Positions 50,221 to 61,190 of a stretch of 64,000 bases of DNA are shown here, piece after piece. Both the position numbers and the translations under genes were made by a program. The DNA comes from 2-02-FULL-47-50 sp964479045 (GTDB lineage Bacteria; Pseudomonadota; Gammaproteobacteria; Eutrophobiales; Eutrophobiaceae). Positions within the stretch are counted from its first letter, which is position 1; each line of letters begins with the position of its first letter. The DNA lies in contig CAYZJI010000007.1 in assembly GCA_964479045.1 (NCBI GenBank), positions 38,137-102,136 of the forward strand, given 5' to 3'. The notes beneath the pieces are model-generated. The model saw only the letters and a list, made by a program, of their open reading frames with translations, did not search any database and was not told the origin of the DNA.

Positions 50221-50340
50221 CTCTGAATAAGTCCATCCTGGACTTCTCAAAGCACGCAAAACAAAAATGGGCTTTTGTTTTGCCCACATTTTCCAATTAT
50301 TTATATAATTGAAAAATGGCAATGCATCCATGCATTGCCT
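50221..50340. repeat. Multi-hairpin repeat, copy C
   Basis: The copy contains the first four hairpins of the family (fifth missing): CTCTGAATAAGTCC.../GGACTT with a decayed outer pair, GCAAAACAAAA/TTTTGTTTTGC, CAATTAT/ATAATTG and a perfect GCAATGCA-TCCA-TGCATTGC variant. It is 38 kb from copies A and B, between the SAM hydrolase gene and the rplQ terminator. Confidence 0.8.
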
Positions 50341-50361
50341 GTATTACAGTAATTAGAACAT

Positions 50362-50392
50362 AAAAAGAAAAAACCGGGCATAGGCCCGGTTC
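50362..50392 (-). terminator. Terminator of the ribosomal supercluster
   Basis: On the minus strand AACCGGGC-CTAT-GCCCGGTT is followed by TTTTTTC. It lies about 30 nt after the rplQ stop and ends the long alpha operon. Confidence 0.92.
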
Positions 50393-50423
50393 TATATCAC
50401 TGAATTGTTTTTATTATTGTTAT

Positions 50424-50828
50424 TTACGCTGCATCCGCAGTCTGGTTTTTTTCTTCCTGCACTTCATCCCGCTTTCTGTCGATCAATTCCACAATAGCCA
50501 TCGGGGCCTTGTCGCCGGGACGGAAACCACATTTCAGTATCCGCAGATAACCGCCGGGACGGTTCTTGTAACGTGGGCCCAGTTCGGTAAAGAGCTTGGT
50601 CACCACGGCACGATCGCGCAAACGCGCAAACGCGAGCCGGCGCTTGGCCACAGAATCACTCTTCGCGATTGTGATCAGGGGCTCTGCAACGCGGCGTAAT
50701 TCTTTGGCCTTGGGCAGGGTCGTGCGGATGATTTCATGCTGCAAGAGCGACGCTGCCATGTTACGGAACATGGCATGGCGATGACTGCTGTTGCGGCCGA
50801 GTTTTTTACCACTGTGTTTATGACGCAT
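50424..50828 (-). CDS. rplQ: 50S ribosomal protein L17 (bL17)
   Basis: A 134-residue protein that begins [17 protein letters not shown] as in all L17 proteins. The C-terminal 15 residues ([16 protein letters not shown]) are an extra acidic tail beyond the folded core. It is the last gene of the alpha operon, directly before a strong terminator. Confidence 0.97.
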   Translation of the reverse strand: MRHKHSGKKLGRNSSHRHAMFRNMAASLLQHEIIRTTLPKAKELRRVAEPLITIAKSDSVAKRRLAFARLRDRAVVTKLFTELGPRYKNRPGGYLRILKCGFRPGDKAPMAIVELIDRKRDEVQEEKNQTADAA

Positions 50829-50876
50829 GGTGCTTCCTTAATCTTTTTCGATATTCAACAGGTAACACAATCATCC

Positions 50877-51878
50877 TTAACCGGTGGCACTGTCCTTGTT
50901 GTCATACAGGCCGGCCGGCGGCCAGTTTTCCAGGCGCATGCCCAGAGACAGTCCGCGTGAAGCCAGCACGTCCTTGATCTCCGTCAGGGATTTCTTGCCG
51001 AGGTTCGGGGTTTTCAACAATTCGACTTCTGTGCGTTGAATCAGATCACCGATGTAATAAATGCTCTCGGCTTTCAGGCAATTTGCCGAACGCACGGTGA
51101 GCTCCAGATCATCTACCGGACGCAGCAGGATCGGGTCGACATCCGGTTCCTTGCTGATAGCGGCGACTTCAGCTTCTTCCGCTTCCAGATCCACAAACAC
51201 TGCAAGCTGACTGCGCAAAATACGGGCTGCTTCACGCACGGCATCTTCCGGATCAATCGTGCCGTTGGTTTCGATCTCAAGCACGAGCTTGTCGAGATTG
51301 GTACGCTGTTCTACACGCGCACTCTGTACTTCGTATGATACGCGACGGATCGGGCTGAAAGATGCATCGAGTTTCAGACGGCCTATGGTCTGGTCATCTT
51401 CACTACCACCCACGGCGACCGGACGGTAACCACGGCCACGCACGATTTTCATGGTCATGTTGAGTTCACCGGACTTGGTCAGGTTGGCAATCAGGTGGTC
51501 CGGGTTGGCGATCTCGACATCATGATCTACAGCGATGTCACTGGCGCGCACCTCACCAGGCCCGCTTTTACGCAGACTCAACACAGCTTCATCCTTGGCA
51601 TGCATACGGATGGCAAGACCTTTGAGGTTCAGGAGAACGTCTGTAACGTCTTCCTGCACACCTTCAATCGTGGTGTACTCATGCAGTACGCCTACAATTT
51701 CCGCCTCGACCACGGCGCAGCCGGGCATGGAAGACAGCAGAACACGGCGCAGGGCATTACCGAGCGTATGACCAAAACCACGATCGAGCGGCTCGATGGT
51801 GATCTTCGCGCAATATTGATTAATCGGGTCGACTTCTACCCGCCGCGGTTTTAATAATTCACTGAATGGTGCTGTCAT
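50877..51878 (-). CDS. rpoA: RNA polymerase alpha subunit
   Basis: A 333-residue subunit. The N-terminal domain (about 1-235) drives assembly ([18 protein letters not shown] at about 33). The C-terminal domain (about 250-320) binds UP elements and activators, with [20 protein letters not shown] and the [14 protein letters not shown] helix. Length matches E. coli (329). It lies between rpsD and rplQ in the standard alpha operon. Confidence 0.98.
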   Translation of the reverse strand: MTAPFSELLKPRRVEVDPINQYCAKITIEPLDRGFGHTLGNALRRVLLSSMPGCAVVEAEIVGVLHEYTTIEGVQEDVTDVLLNLKGLAIRMHAKDEAVLSLRKSGPGEVRASDIAVDHDVEIANPDHLIANLTKSGELNMTMKIVRGRGYRPVAVGGSEDDQTIGRLKLDASFSPIRRVSYEVQSARVEQRTNLDKLVLEIETNGTIDPEDAVREAARILRSQLAVFVDLEAEEAEVAAISKEPDVDPILLRPVDDLELTVRSANCLKAESIYYIGDLIQRTEVELLKTPNLGKKSLTEIKDVLASRGLSLGMRLENWPPAGLYDNKDSATG

Positions 51879-51892
51879 GTTCCGCTCCTGGC

Positions 51893-52513
51893 TTACTTGG
51901 AGTAAAGCTCAACCACAAGTTGTTCATTGAGATCCGGCGGCAATTCATTGCGCTCCGGAACAGATTTGAAGATGCCTTCCATCTTCTTCGGATTCACATC
52001 GACCCAGTCCGGGAAACCATACTGCTCGGCCATAGTCAGGGAATCCTGAATACGGGCCTGGGTTTTGCTTTTGTCCCGGATGGAAATCACATCCGCTGGC
52101 TGTACTTGGTAAGAAGGAATATTCACGCTCTTGCCATTAACGAGGATGGCCTTGTGACTTACCAGTTGCCGTGCTTCATTGCGGGTAACACCAAAGCCCA
52201 TGCGATAAACCACGTTGTCCAGACGACTCTCCAGCAGCTTCAGCAGGTTTTCACCCGTCGAACCCTTGATGCGTGAAGCTTCAAAATAATACTTGCGGAA
52301 CTGGCGCTCCAGCACACCATAAATACGGCGCAGTTTCTGTTTTTCGCGCAACTGCAGGCCGTAATCTGACAAACGCTTGGCCTTGCCCGCCTGCTCACCG
52401 GGGGTCTTGTCGATCTGACATTTCGATTCGAGCGAACGTGCCCGGCTCTTTAGCATCAGGTCGGTGCCCTCACGGCGGCTGAGTTTACATTTGGGTCCTA
52501 AATAACGTGCCAT
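51893..52513 (-). CDS. rpsD: 30S ribosomal protein S4 (uS4)
   Basis: A 206-residue primary 16S rRNA-binding protein. It starts [16 protein letters not shown], holds the S4 RNA-binding domain [11 protein letters not shown] (about residue 95), and ends with [12 protein letters not shown]. In E. coli it is the translational repressor of the alpha operon. Confidence 0.98.
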   Translation of the reverse strand: MARYLGPKCKLSRREGTDLMLKSRARSLESKCQIDKTPGEQAGKAKRLSDYGLQLREKQKLRRIYGVLERQFRKYYFEASRIKGSTGENLLKLLESRLDNVVYRMGFGVTRNEARQLVSHKAILVNGKSVNIPSYQVQPADVISIRDKSKTQARIQDSLTMAEQYGFPDWVDVNPKKMEGIFKSVPERNELPPDLNEQLVVELYSK

Positions 52514-52528
52514 AATCTAGCTCCAGTC

Positions 52529-52918
52529 TTAGACGCGACGGCGTTTGGGCGGACGGCAGCCATTGTGCGGAACCGGCGTCACATCCGTAATATTGGTAAT
52601 CTTGTAACCGACCGCATTCAATGCACGCACAGCAGATTCACGACCCGGTCCCGGCCCCTTGATAAACACTTCCAGAGTCTTCAGACCGAATTCCTTTGCA
52701 GCCTCGCCTGCCTTCTGGGAAGCGACCTGTGCCGCAAACGGCGTGCTCTTGCGTGAACCGCGGAAACCACTGCCACCCGAGGTGGCCCAGGCCAGTGCAT
52801 TGCCCTGCCGATCAGTGATAGTCACGATGGTGTTGTTGAAAGATGCATGAATATGTGCGACGCCATCAACAACCGTGCGTTTGGTACGTTTTTTACGGGT
52901 AGTGGTCACTTTTGCCAT
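52529..52918 (-). CDS. rpsK: 30S ribosomal protein S11 (uS11)
   Basis: A 129-residue platform protein with [16 protein letters not shown] near residue 22 and the C-terminal [16 protein letters not shown]. Full length, in the alpha operon between rpsM and rpsD. Confidence 0.98.
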   Translation of the reverse strand: MAKVTTTRKKRTKRTVVDGVAHIHASFNNTIVTITDRQGNALAWATSGGSGFRGSRKSTPFAAQVASQKAGEAAKEFGLKTLEVFIKGPGPGRESAVRALNAVGYKITNITDVTPVPHNGCRPPKRRRV

Positions 52919-52939
52919 AGTATTAACCTGTGCCTCAGC

Positions 52940-53296
52940 TTATTTCTTGACACTGCGTCTTGGGCCCTTGCGAATGCGGGCATTGGTGCGGGTGCGCTGA
53001 CCGCGTACCGGCAGGCCTTTGCGGTGACGTATACCGCGGTATGTACCCAGATCCATCAGGCGCTTGATGTTCATGGATACTTCACGGCGCAGATCACCTT
53101 CCAGTGTATACTTGGCGACCACGCCACGCAGTTTGTCCAGATCACCTTCTGTCAGTTCGCGCACCTTGGTATGTGGTGCGAGACCAGCGTCTGTGCAAAT
53201 CCTGCCCGCACGGGTAACGCCGATGCCGTAGATGTACGTCAGCGCAATATTCAGATGCTTGTTGTCCGGTATGTTTACACCAGCAATACGAGCCAT
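52940..53296 (-). CDS. rpsM: 30S ribosomal protein S13 (uS13)
   Basis: A 118-residue head protein that contacts the P-site tRNA and forms subunit bridges. The start [10 protein letters not shown] and the end [17 protein letters not shown] are conserved. It is the first gene of the alpha operon. Confidence 0.98.
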   Translation of the reverse strand: MARIAGVNIPDNKHLNIALTYIYGIGVTRAGRICTDAGLAPHTKVRELTEGDLDKLRGVVAKYTLEGDLRREVSMNIKRLMDLGTYRGIRHRKGLPVRGQRTRTNARIRKGPRRSVKK

Positions 53297-53332
53297 AATG
53301 TTATCTCCAAAAAATCCTGATCGGTCCGGGGA

Positions 53333-53446
53333 TCAACCCTGACGCTGTTTGTGCCGCGGGTCAGAACAAATCACGCGCACAACGCCCCGGCGGCGCACAA
53401 CGCGGCAGTTACGGCACATTTTTTTTACGGAAGCCCTGACTTTCAT
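53333..53446 (-). CDS. rpmJ: 50S ribosomal protein L36 (bL36)
   Basis: A 37-residue protein starting MKVRASVKK. The zinc ligands CRNC, C27 and H32 (CxxC-x12-C-x4-H) are all present, so this is the zinc-binding form; a paralogue lacking them may exist elsewhere. It lies between secY and rpsM, as in E. coli. Confidence 0.96.
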   Translation of the reverse strand: MKVRASVKKMCRNCRVVRRRGVVRVICSDPRHKQRQG

Positions 53447-53483
53447 ACCTGCTCTCCAAAAATCCTCAATGAGTTATGCGTTA

Positions 53484-54812
53484 CTAGCGCCGGCTATACC
53501 CTTTCAGGTTGGCCTTTTTCAGCAGCCCCTCATACTGATGCGACATTAAATGCGCCTGCACTTGTGACATGAAATCCATAACCACCACGACAATAATCAA
53601 TAATGATGTGCCGCCAAAATAAAAAGGCACATTAAATTCCAGTATCAAAAACTCCGGTAACAGACAAACCAGCGTAATGTAGGCAGCACCCGCGATAGTC
53701 AGTTTTGTCAACACACCATCCAGATACTGCGCTGTCTGGTCGCCCGGGCGCATCCCCGGGACAAAAGCACCGGACTTCTTCAGGTTTTCTGCCGTCTCCC
53801 GGGGATCGAACACGATCGCCGTATAGAAAAAACAGAAAAACACAATAAATGCAGCATACAGCATCACATACAGCGGCTGCCCCGGGGACAGTCCCTGTAC
53901 CAGGTCCTGCAGCCAGCGCATGTTCTCATTCTGCCCAAACCAGCTACCCAAGGTAGCCGGAAACAAAATAATGCTCGAAGCAAAAATCGGCGGAATCACA
54001 CCCGCCATGTTCAGCTTCAACGGCAAATGACTGGATTGTCCGGCATACATCTTTCTGCCCACCTGCCGCTTGGCATAGTTGATGGTGATGCGGCGCTGCC
54101 CACGCTCGACAAACACCACTAACCCGGTCACTACAACGGCCAGCGCAAACAGACCCATAACCGCCAGCAAATGCAATTCACCGGTACGTGATAATTCCAG
54201 CGTACCGCCAATGGCTGCTGGTAATCCGGCCACAATGCCGGCAAAAATAATCATCGAAATACCATTACCAACACCGCGCTCGGTGATCTGCTCACCCAGC
54301 CACACCAGAAACATCGTACCCGTCACCAGCGATACCACCGCGGTGATCTTGAAACTCAGGCCCGGATTCAAAACCACGTTCTGACCTTCGAGCGCGATCG
54401 CAACGCCCATACCCTGAAACAACGCCAGCAACACTGTGCCATAACGGGTGTACTGCGTAATCTTGCGCCGGCCCATCTCGCCTTCCTTGCGTAATTGCTT
54501 CAGCCGCGGATCGATAAACGACAACAACTGTATAATGATCGAGGCCGAAATGTACGGCATGATCCCCAGCGCTACCACCGACAAACGTTCCAGCGCGCCA
54601 CCGGAAAACATGTTGAACATGTCCAGTATGGTGCCGCTCTGCCGGTTAAACATATCTACCAATGCCTGGGAATCAATTCCCGGCACCGGAATATGTGTAC
54701 AAATCCTGAATACAAACAGCGCAATCAGTACAAACAGCAAGCGCTGACGCAATTCTTTCAGCTTGCCAAGACCCGAGATTCCTCCCGGGATTGCCGGACT
54801 CACAGCGGACAT
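53484..54812 (-). CDS. secY: Protein translocase subunit SecY
   Basis: A 442-residue channel of the Sec translocon with ten transmembrane helices. The plug-region [27 protein letters not shown] (read in parts) and the cytoplasmic loop [17 protein letters not shown] are conserved. It lies one base upstream of the end of rplO, in the spc operon. Confidence 0.98.
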   Translation of the reverse strand: MSAVSPAIPGGISGLGKLKELRQRLLFVLIALFVFRICTHIPVPGIDSQALVDMFNRQSGTILDMFNMFSGGALERLSVVALGIMPYISASIIIQLLSFIDPRLKQLRKEGEMGRRKITQYTRYGTVLLALFQGMGVAIALEGQNVVLNPGLSFKITAVVSLVTGTMFLVWLGEQITERGVGNGISMIIFAGIVAGLPAAIGGTLELSRTGELHLLAVMGLFALAVVVTGLVVFVERGQRRITINYAKRQVGRKMYAGQSSHLPLKLNMAGVIPPIFASSIILFPATLGSWFGQNENMRWLQDLVQGLSPGQPLYVMLYAAFIVFFCFFYTAIVFDPRETAENLKKSGAFVPGMRPGDQTAQYLDGVLTKLTIAGAAYITLVCLLPEFLILEFNVPFYFGGTSLLIIVVVVMDFMSQVQAHLMSHQYEGLLKKANLKGYSRR

Positions 54813-55250
54813 TTAGCCCTCAATGACCTTGCCGCCAGCGGCTTCAATTGCGGCACGCGCACCTTTGGTCACCCCGAGACCTTTTACGGTCACCGGTTTT
54901 TTCAGTTCTCCGGAAAGAATAATCTTGGCGCGGATGATGTTCTTGCCGAGCACATTGGCCGCCTGTAATGCGGCCAGATCAATAATTTCTGCATTCACTT
55001 TCGCCAGTTCGCTGAGGCGCACTTCACCGGTGACACCGGCCAACAGCGAGCGAAAACCCAGTTTCGGCAACCGGCGCTGCAAGGGCATCTGGCCGCCTTC
55101 GAAGCAGACCTTGTGAAATCCGCCGGCACGTGCCTTCTGGCCTTTATGGCCGCGGCCTGAGGTCTTGCCCATACCGGAACCGATACCGCGTCCGAGACGC
55201 ATGGCGGTCCGTTTGGAACCCGCTTTGGGTTTTATGGTATTCAAACGCAT
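54813..55250 (-). CDS. rplO: 50S ribosomal protein L15 (uL15)
   Basis: A 145-residue late-assembly protein with [12 protein letters not shown] start and the glycine-rich [16 protein letters not shown] stretch. The ATG at 55250 is preferred over a codon five residues upstream that overlaps rpmD. Confidence 0.97.
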   Translation of the reverse strand: MRLNTIKPKAGSKRTAMRLGRGIGSGMGKTSGRGHKGQKARAGGFHKVCFEGGQMPLQRRLPKLGFRSLLAGVTGEVRLSELAKVNAEIIDLAALQAANVLGKNIIRAKIILSGELKKPVTVKGLGVTKGARAAIEAAGGKVIEG

Positions 55251-55251
55251 G

Positions 55252-55440
55252 TTATGCATCCTCAACGGCGACCATGTAGGACACCTTGTTAATCATGCCA
55301 CGTACTTCTGGCGTGTCTTTCAAAACCACCGTGTGACCAATACGGCGCAGGCCGAGACCGGTGATGGTGGCTTTGTGCCCGGCCAGACGCTTGTTGGTGC
55401 TGCGCGTCTGGGTAACCTTGATTTGTTTGCTCTTCGTCAT
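55252..55440 (-). CDS. rpmD: 50S ribosomal protein L30 (uL30)
   Basis: A 62-residue protein with the family core [32 protein letters not shown] and MINKVSYMV. Its stop lies one base from the rplO start. Confidence 0.96.
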   Translation of the reverse strand: MTKSKQIKVTQTRSTNKRLAGHKATITGLGLRRIGHTVVLKDTPEVRGMINKVSYMVAVEDA

Positions 55441-55457
55441 ATCGAATCATCCGTCTC

Positions 55458-55964
55458 TTATTCAACGATATCCTTCAGACGCTTGCCACGCTTTGCCGCG
55501 ATGCGTTCCGGATCTGAAATTTTCTGCAGTCCCTTGATGGTGGCGCGAACTACATTTACCGGATTGGTTGAGCCTATGGATTTGGCAAGGATGTTATGCA
55601 CACCCACCACTTCAAATACCGCACGCATCGCACCGCCGGCAATGATGCCGGTACCTTCGGAAGCCGGTTGCATATAAACCTTGGCGGCACCATGCCGTGC
55701 TGTCACCGGATAATGCAGGGTACCTTCCTTGAGTGGCACGGAGATCATGTTACGGCGTGCATCCTCCATGGCCTTCTGGATGGCCAGCGGCACTTCGCGG
55801 GACTTGCCGCAGCCGAAACCAACCTTGCCATTGCCATCACCCACCACTGTCAATGCGGAAAAGCGGAACTGCCGGCCGCCCTTGACCACCTTGGCCACAC
55901 GGTTTACTGCGACCAGCTTTTCCTGCAGATCTTCGTTACCTGTAATTGATTCTGTGACTGCCAT
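55458..55964 (-). CDS. rpsE: 30S ribosomal protein S5 (uS5)
   Basis: A 168-residue protein important for decoding accuracy. [19 protein letters not shown] (about residue 27) and the [13 protein letters not shown] loop (about 100) are conserved. The start [16 protein letters not shown] at 55964 fits the family; upstream in-frame codons overlap rplR. Confidence 0.97.
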   Translation of the reverse strand: MAVTESITGNEDLQEKLVAVNRVAKVVKGGRQFRFSALTVVGDGNGKVGFGCGKSREVPLAIQKAMEDARRNMISVPLKEGTLHYPVTARHGAAKVYMQPASEGTGIIAGGAMRAVFEVVGVHNILAKSIGSTNPVNVVRATIKGLQKISDPERIAAKRGKRLKDIVE

Positions 55965-55977
55965 TAGTTTATGACCT

Positions 55978-56331
55978 CTAGAATTCCATGCCTTGTTCGC
56001 GTGCAGCATCAGCCAGGGCTTTGACACGGCCGTGGTACTTGAAGCCGGAACGATCAAAAGCGACCTTGGTAACGCCTGCTTTCTTCGCACGTTCTGCCAG
56101 TATCTTGCCCACAACAGCGGCGGCCTGGATGTTGCCGGTATATTTAATCTGCGCTTTCACTTCTTTATCCAGTGTGGATGCACTGGTGATGACTTCGCTT
56201 CCGTTAGGCGCAATAATCTGCGCGTACATGTGCCGTGGCGTCTTGTGCACGCACAAGCGGGTGCTGCCATTTTCGCGAATCTGGGCACGGGTATGACGGG
56301 CACGACGTAATCTTGCTGTTTTCTTTTTCAT
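55978..56331 (-). CDS. rplR: 50S ribosomal protein L18 (uL18)
   Basis: A 117-residue 5S rRNA-binding protein: [16 protein letters not shown] start, [16 protein letters not shown] strand, and [23 protein letters not shown] end. Full length. Confidence 0.97.
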   Translation of the reverse strand: MKKKTARLRRARHTRAQIRENGSTRLCVHKTPRHMYAQIIAPNGSEVITSASTLDKEVKAQIKYTGNIQAAAVVGKILAERAKKAGVTKVAFDRSGFKYHGRVKALADAAREQGMEF

Positions 56332-56351
56332 CTCTGCATCAACCGAGAGGC

Positions 56352-56885
56352 TTAAGCCTTCTTGGCCTCCTTACGGATAATCACTTCATCGGAATAGCGC
56401 ACGCCCTTGCCCTTATAGGGTTCCGGCGGACGATAGCTGCGAATATCGGCGGCCACCTGCCCGACCTGTTGTTTATCCATACCCTTGATCACGACTTCGG
56501 TCTGGGAGGGCGTTTCAATCGTAATTCCATCCGGTATCGGGAAATTCACCGGATGCGACAAACCCAGCGTCAGGTTCAGGGTCTTGCCCTGCACCTGAGC
56601 GCGGTAACCCACACCAACGATATCCAGCTTGCGCTGATAACCCTGGCTCACACCGTTCACGATATTTTGCAACAGCGCGCGCGTGGTCCCCGACATGGCC
56701 TTGGCCTGCTTGGAATTGTTCCTCACACCGAATTTCAGTTTGGCGCCGTCCTGCTCCACTGTCACAGTGGGGTGGGTGGTGTAGGTCAGTTGTCCCTGCT
56801 TGCCCTTGATGGTCACCAGATTGCCATTGATGTTGACTTCAACACCGGCGGGCAGAGTAATCGGGTTCTTGGCTATACGTGACAT
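56352..56885 (-). CDS. rplF: 50S ribosomal protein L6 (uL6)
   Basis: A 177-residue protein with two repeated L6 folds. The ending [25 protein letters not shown] is the family hallmark. Same length as E. coli L6. Confidence 0.98.
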   Translation of the reverse strand: MSRIAKNPITLPAGVEVNINGNLVTIKGKQGQLTYTTHPTVTVEQDGAKLKFGVRNNSKQAKAMSGTTRALLQNIVNGVSQGYQRKLDIVGVGYRAQVQGKTLNLTLGLSHPVNFPIPDGITIETPSQTEVVIKGMDKQQVGQVAADIRSYRPPEPYKGKGVRYSDEVIIRKEAKKA

Positions 56886-56904
56886 GGTGTTTTCACTCTA
56901 CTCA

Positions 56905-57300
56905 TCAGGCGATAATGCACAGCACTTCGCCGCCGATGCCCTGGGCGCGTGCGTTTTTGTCGGTCATGAGACCGCGGGATGTGGAGATAATCGCCACACC
57001 ATAACCGTTCTGCACCTTGGGCAGCTTGTCCTTGGCACGATACTGGCGCAGTCCCGGAGTACTGACCCGCTGCAGTTTTTCGATGACCGGCCTGCCTTCA
57101 AAATACTTGAGCTCGACTGTCAGTGACTTCTTGCCGTTTTCGTCCTTGACCTGATAACCACCGATATAGCCTTCCTGTTGCAGAATTTCGGCAATGGCCT
57201 TTTTCTGGCGTGAAGCAGGCATGGTCACCCGGGCCTTGGCGCGGGCCTGACCATTCTGTATACGGCAGAACATATCTGAAATCGGATCCTGTAAGCTCAT
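56905..57300 (-). CDS. rpsH: 30S ribosomal protein S8 (uS8)
   Basis: A 131-residue 16S rRNA-binding protein; [18 protein letters not shown] start and the [21 protein letters not shown] end are conserved. In E. coli S8 represses the spc operon by binding its own mRNA. The start at 57300 is chosen by homology. Confidence 0.97.
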   Translation of the reverse strand: MSLQDPISDMFCRIQNGQARAKARVTMPASRQKKAIAEILQQEGYIGGYQVKDENGKKSLTVELKYFEGRPVIEKLQRVSTPGLRQYRAKDKLPKVQNGYGVAIISTSRGLMTDKNARAQGIGGEVLCIIA

Positions 57301-57349
57301 TCTTCTATCAACCTGTATATTCGTATGTCGTATAAATCCTGCGACCGGT

Positions 57350-57655
57350 TTACCAGCTGGCCTTGACCAGACCCGGCACATCACCACGCATGGCCGCTTC
57401 GCGGAGTTTGTTCCGGCCCAGACCGAACTTGCGATAAAACCCATGCGGACGCCCAGTGATGCTGCAACGATTGCGCATTCTTGATTTGCTGGAATCGCGC
57501 GGCAACATATTCAGCTTGTTACGTGCGGACGTGCGTTCAGCTTCACTCAGGGACGGATCAATAATCTTTGCCTTGAGTGCCTTGCGTTTGGCTCCGAATT
57601 TCTTGACCAGACGGTTACGTCTGATCTCGCGATTCACCATGGATGTCTTGGCCAT
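57350..57655 (-). CDS. rpsN: 30S ribosomal protein S14 (uS14), zinc-free form
   Basis: A 101-residue protein of the long type. The usual CxxC zinc motif is replaced by [25 protein letters not shown] text, as in E. coli. It sits between rplE and rpsH. Confidence 0.97.
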   Translation of the reverse strand: MAKTSMVNREIRRNRLVKKFGAKRKALKAKIIDPSLSEAERTSARNKLNMLPRDSSKSRMRNRCSITGRPHGFYRKFGLGRNKLREAAMRGDVPGLVKASW

Positions 57656-57670
57656 ATCTCAGTCTGCCTG

Positions 57671-58210
57671 TCAGTTGCGTAACGGGAACTTGAATGCCGA
57701 CAACAATGCGCGCGCCTCTTCATCCGAGCGGGCCGTCGTTGTAATGGTGATGTCCATACCACGCAGCGCGTCTATCTTGTCGTAATCAATTTCCGGAAAA
57801 ATAATCTGTTCTTTTACACCAATGGTGTAATTTCCGCGGCCATCGAAAGAACGCGGGCTGAAACCGCGGAAGTCACGGATACGCGGAATGGCAATCGTGA
57901 TCAGGCGGTCCAGAAATTCATACATGCGGTCCCGGCGGAGTGTCACCTTGCAACCAATCGGCCAGCCTTCGCGCAACTTGAAGTTGGCCACGGCCTTGCG
58001 GGAATAGGTCACCACCGGTTTCTGTCCGCTGATCTTGGTCATGTCATTGACGGCATGCTCGACAATTTTCTTGTCGGATGCGGCCTCACCCAGACCCATG
58101 TTAATAGTGATCTTGCTGATCCTCGGTACCTGCATCACCGAACCATACTTGAACTTCTCGGTGAGCTGAGGGATCACCTTTTCGCGATAATAATCCTGCA
58201 ATCTTGGCAT
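57671..58210 (-). CDS. rplE: 50S ribosomal protein L5 (uL5)
   Basis: A 179-residue 5S rRNA-binding protein. It contains [10 protein letters not shown] (about residue 34), [19 protein letters not shown] (about 68) and the [19 protein letters not shown] end. The start [12 protein letters not shown] at 58210 matches family length; in-frame codons upstream overlap rplX's end. Confidence 0.97.
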   Translation of the reverse strand: MPRLQDYYREKVIPQLTEKFKYGSVMQVPRISKITINMGLGEAASDKKIVEHAVNDMTKISGQKPVVTYSRKAVANFKLREGWPIGCKVTLRRDRMYEFLDRLITIAIPRIRDFRGFSPRSFDGRGNYTIGVKEQIIFPEIDYDKIDALRGMDITITTTARSDEEARALLSAFKFPLRN

Positions 58211-58220
58211 AGCGTTACTC

Positions 58221-58541
58221 TCAGACATCCACGACTTCATTATTCGATTTAAAAAACCGCACCTTGCGTCCGTCTTCCAGTTTGCGGAAACCGACCCGGT
58301 CCGCTTTTTTGGTGACCGGATTCAGGATTGCCACATTCGACACCTGGATAGGCATTTCTTTTTCAAGAATGCCGCCAGCAACGCCCTGCATCGGGTTGCC
58401 ACGGGTATGGCGTTTGGCCATATTGATATTCTCGACGATAACTTTATGGTCATCGGCCAGTACCCTCAAAACCGTTCCGGTCTTGCCCTTGTCCTTGCCG
58501 GCAAGCACGACGACTTCATCACCTTTTCTGATCTTTTGCAT
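58221..58541 (-). CDS. rplX: 50S ribosomal protein L24 (uL24)
   Basis: A 106-residue assembly-initiator protein with the KOW motif [17 protein letters not shown] at the start and [13 protein letters not shown] near the end. Confidence 0.97.
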   Translation of the reverse strand: MQKIRKGDEVVVLAGKDKGKTGTVLRVLADDHKVIVENINMAKRHTRGNPMQGVAGGILEKEMPIQVSNVAILNPVTKKADRVGFRKLEDGRKVRFFKSNNEVVDV

Positions 58542-58544
58542 GAC

Positions 58545-58913
58545 TTATAAAACCTCGGGCGCCAGCGATACAATTTTCATAAACTCCGCAGTGCGCAACT
58601 CGCGAGTAACCGGCCCAAAGATACGCGTGCCAATCGGCTGCAACTGGTTGTTCAATAACACAGCCGCATTGCTGTCAAAACGGATCAACGAACCGTCTGC
58701 ACGGCGCACACCCTTGCGGGTGCGCACAACCACGGCGTTATACACTTCGCCTTTTTTCACTTTGCCGCGCGGAATTGCTTCCTTGATGCTGACTTTAATC
58801 ACGTCACCCACATTGGCGTAACGGCGCTTGGATCCACCAAGCACCTTCACGCACATCAGCCGGCGGGCGCCGCTGTTGTCGGCTGCATCAAGCATGGTCT
58901 GCATCTGTATCAT
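58545..58913 (-). CDS. rplN: 50S ribosomal protein L14 (uL14)
   Basis: A 122-residue protein at the subunit interface; [18 protein letters not shown] start and the [24 protein letters not shown] end are conserved. Same length as in E. coli (123) within one residue. Confidence 0.98.
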   Translation of the reverse strand: MIQMQTMLDAADNSGARRLMCVKVLGGSKRRYANVGDVIKVSIKEAIPRGKVKKGEVYNAVVVRTRKGVRRADGSLIRFDSNAAVLLNNQLQPIGTRIFGPVTRELRTAEFMKIVSLAPEVL

Positions 58914-58925
58914 CGCCGTTCTCCC

Positions 58926-59192
58926 TTATACTTCCTGGGCGCGGGTGACAATTTTCTGCACGCGCCAAGCTTTACGTTTGGAGATCGGTCGCGAGGATTC
59001 GATCACAACAATGTCACCTTCCTTGCATTCATTCTTTTCATCATGCGCGAGCAGCTTGGTGGTACGCCGCACGTATTTTCCGTACAGCGGATGTTTCACC
59101 ATGCGTTCAATCGCCACCGCAATGGTCTTGCTCATCTTGGTGCTCACCACCTGACCGGTGAGGGTCTTGGCCTGTTTGGCTGCTTCAGTCAT
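58926..59192 (-). CDS. rpsQ: 30S ribosomal protein S17 (uS17)
   Basis: An 88-residue OB-fold protein that binds 16S rRNA early in assembly. [20 protein letters not shown] and [15 protein letters not shown] are typical. Its start overlaps the rpmC stop by 4 bp. Confidence 0.97.
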   Translation of the reverse strand: MTEAAKQAKTLTGQVVSTKMSKTIAVAIERMVKHPLYGKYVRRTTKLLAHDEKNECKEGDIVVIESSRPISKRKAWRVQKIVTRAQEV

Positions 59193-59413
59193 GATTTCTT
59201 ACCTTTGGCCTTCGCTGCCGGTTTGGCGGCAGGCGCTTCCGACAGAATGGTCTTGATTCTGGCGATATCGCGCCGTACCCGTTTCACTTCGCTGGGCTTG
59301 CCCAGTTGTCCTGAACCTTTTTGCATGCGCAGGTTGAACTGCTCGCGTCTGAGTTCAATCAGCAGCTTGTTCAGCTCTTCGCCGTTCTTTTTTCTCAGTT
59401 CAGTTGCATTCAT
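59189..59413 (-). CDS. rpmC: 50S ribosomal protein L29 (uL29) with Ala/Lys tail
   Basis: A 74-residue protein near the peptide exit tunnel. The core ([20 protein letters not shown] to [11 protein letters not shown]) is standard; the last dozen residues ([13 protein letters not shown]) are an extra Ala/Lys tail absent from E. coli L29 (63 residues). Its start overlaps the rplP stop by one base. Confidence 0.96.
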   Translation of the reverse strand: MNATELRKKNGEELNKLLIELRREQFNLRMQKGSGQLGKPSEVKRVRRDIARIKTILSEAPAAKPAAKAKGKKS

Positions 59414-59826
59414 TACAGTAATGTCCTGGTTACAAAAGTCGTCTGCACCGGCAGCTTTGCGGCGGCCAGTTTGAAGGCTTCACGGGCCTGATCCTCAGGA
59501 ATCCCCTCGATTTCATAAAGCATACGGCCGGGCTGAATCTGGGCGACCCAGTATTCCACGTTACCCTTGCCTCCACCCATACGCACTTCCAGTGGTTTCT
59601 TGCTCACCGGTTTGTCCGGGAAAATCCGGATCCAGACTCTGCCACCGCGTTTCATGGCACGGGTAATGGCACGACGAGCTGCCTCAATCTGACGCGCCGT
59701 AATGCGGCCACGGGACACCGCTTTAAGTCCATATTCACCGAAACTCACCTTGGTACCGGCCTTGGCCGTACCACGGTTGCGCAGCTTCATCTGCTTTCTG
59801 TATTTTGTTTTCTTGGGCTGTAACAC
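59413..59826 (-). CDS. rplP: 50S ribosomal protein L16 (uL16)
   Basis: A 137-residue protein near the A site. [19 protein letters not shown] start and the [19 protein letters not shown] segment are conserved. Length equals E. coli L16 (136) within one residue. Confidence 0.98.
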   Translation of the reverse strand: MLQPKKTKYRKQMKLRNRGTAKAGTKVSFGEYGLKAVSRGRITARQIEAARRAITRAMKRGGRVWIRIFPDKPVSKKPLEVRMGGGKGNVEYWVAQIQPGRMLYEIEGIPEDQAREAFKLAAAKLPVQTTFVTRTLL

Positions 59827-59837
59827 GTCAGTAATCC

Positions 59838-60521
59838 TTAGCTGGCTGCAGCGGTTTCAGCAGGAACAGCTTCTTCTTCACGCTGCTCGGGCCGGCCGAA
59901 GATCTCGCCTTTGAAAATCCAGACCTTGATGCCAATCACGCCATAGGTGGTACGTGACTCGGCAAAACCATAATCAATGTCGGCACGCAAGGTGTGCAAC
60001 GGCACACGGCCTTCGCGATACCACTCGGAACGTGCAATTTCAGCACCGTTCAGACGGCCGCTGACATGAATCTTGATGCCCTGGGCGCCGAGACGCATGG
60101 TGTTGGTTACCGCGCGCTTCATGGCGCGGCGGAACATGATGCGGCGTTCAATCTGCTGGGCTACACTCTCCGCCACCAGATAGGCATCCAGCTCCGGCTT
60201 GCGGATTTCTTCCACACTCACCTGCGCCGGCACACCCATCATCTGGGTAATCTCGTTGCGCAGACGTTCGATATCTTCACCTTTCTTGCCGATAACGATA
60301 CCCGGGCGTGCAGTGTGAATGATCACACGTGCGTTGTTGGCCGGACGTTCGATCTGGATACGGCTTACAGAAGCATTCGCCAGTTTCTTGCGCAGATATT
60401 CACGCACCTTGATATCGGTATGCAGAAAACTCGCATAATCCTTGCTGTTGGCATACCAGGTCGAGGTCCAGTCCTTGACTATACCAAGACGTATACCGGT
60501 TGGATGTACTTTCTGACCCAT
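59838..60521 (-). CDS. rpsC: 30S ribosomal protein S3 (uS3)
   Basis: A 227-residue protein with an N-terminal KH domain ([22 protein letters not shown]) and a C-terminal S3 domain ending [14 protein letters not shown]. The start [13 protein letters not shown] at 60521 is the family start. A short acidic/alanine tail ([13 protein letters not shown]) follows the fold. Confidence 0.98.
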   Translation of the reverse strand: MGQKVHPTGIRLGIVKDWTSTWYANSKDYASFLHTDIKVREYLRKKLANASVSRIQIERPANNARVIIHTARPGIVIGKKGEDIERLRNEITQMMGVPAQVSVEEIRKPELDAYLVAESVAQQIERRIMFRRAMKRAVTNTMRLGAQGIKIHVSGRLNGAEIARSEWYREGRVPLHTLRADIDYGFAESRTTYGVIGIKVWIFKGEIFGRPEQREEEAVPAETAAAS

Positions 60522-60528
60522 TAGTGTC

Positions 60529-60867
60529 TCACTTTTCAGTTTCGGCAACAGTCACAGTGACATGACTGCTGCGTTTCAGAATTCGATCAGCACGGCCACG
60601 GGCGCGCGGCTGCAGGCGCTTCATGGTCGGGCCCTGATCAACACAAATCGACTGTACCTTGAGCACATCAATATCAGCACCGTCATTGTGTTCTGCATTG
60701 GCAACGGCAGACTCCAGCAGCTTTTTGATAGTGACCGCTGCTTTTTTATTGCTGAATGACAATATGTTCAGCGCCCGATCCACCGGCAAACCGCGAATCT
60801 GATCAGCCACCAGACGCATCTTCTGCGGCGAAATCCGGGTAAATCTTAATTTAGCCGAGGTTGCCAT
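60529..60867 (-). CDS. rplV: 50S ribosomal protein L22 (uL22)
   Basis: A 112-residue protein lining the exit tunnel. [23 protein letters not shown] start and the [21 protein letters not shown] loop and end are conserved. Confidence 0.97.
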   Translation of the reverse strand: MATSAKLRFTRISPQKMRLVADQIRGLPVDRALNILSFSNKKAAVTIKKLLESAVANAEHNDGADIDVLKVQSICVDQGPTMKRLQPRARGRADRILKRSSHVTVTVAETEK

Positions 60868-60870
60868 GGT

Positions 60871-61179
60871 TTACTTTGCTCCCGCTGCTGGTGCGGCCGC
60901 TGCCGGGGCTGCCACTTTCTTGTCCGCGGAATGACCACGGAATGTACGGGTGGCTGCAAACTCGCCCAGTTTGTGTCCCACCATATTTTCGGTGATGATC
61001 ACAGGCATGTGATCACGGCCGTTGTGCACGGCAATGGTCAATCCAACCATTTCCGGCATGATCATGGAACGGCGCGACCAGGTTTTGATCGGACGTTTGT
61101 CATTTTTTTCCTTGGCGACCTCCACCTTTTTCATCAGGTGATGATCGACAAAAGGACCTTTTTTAATTGAACGTGGCAC
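60871..61179 (-). CDS. rpsS: 30S ribosomal protein S19 (uS19), GTG start
   Basis: A 102-residue head protein; [19 protein letters not shown] start and [21 protein letters not shown] are conserved. GTG at 61179 is the family start, with GGGAAAG upstream; a longer frame to 61272 overlaps rplB and is rejected. The C-terminus has an Ala/Pro-rich tail ([13 protein letters not shown]) not found in E. coli S19 (92 residues). Confidence 0.95.
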   Translation of the reverse strand: MPRSIKKGPFVDHHLMKKVEVAKEKNDKRPIKTWSRRSMIMPEMVGLTIAVHNGRDHMPVIITENMVGHKLGEFAATRTFRGHSADKKVAAPAAAAPAAGAK

Positions 61180-61190
61180 TGTCTTTCCCG

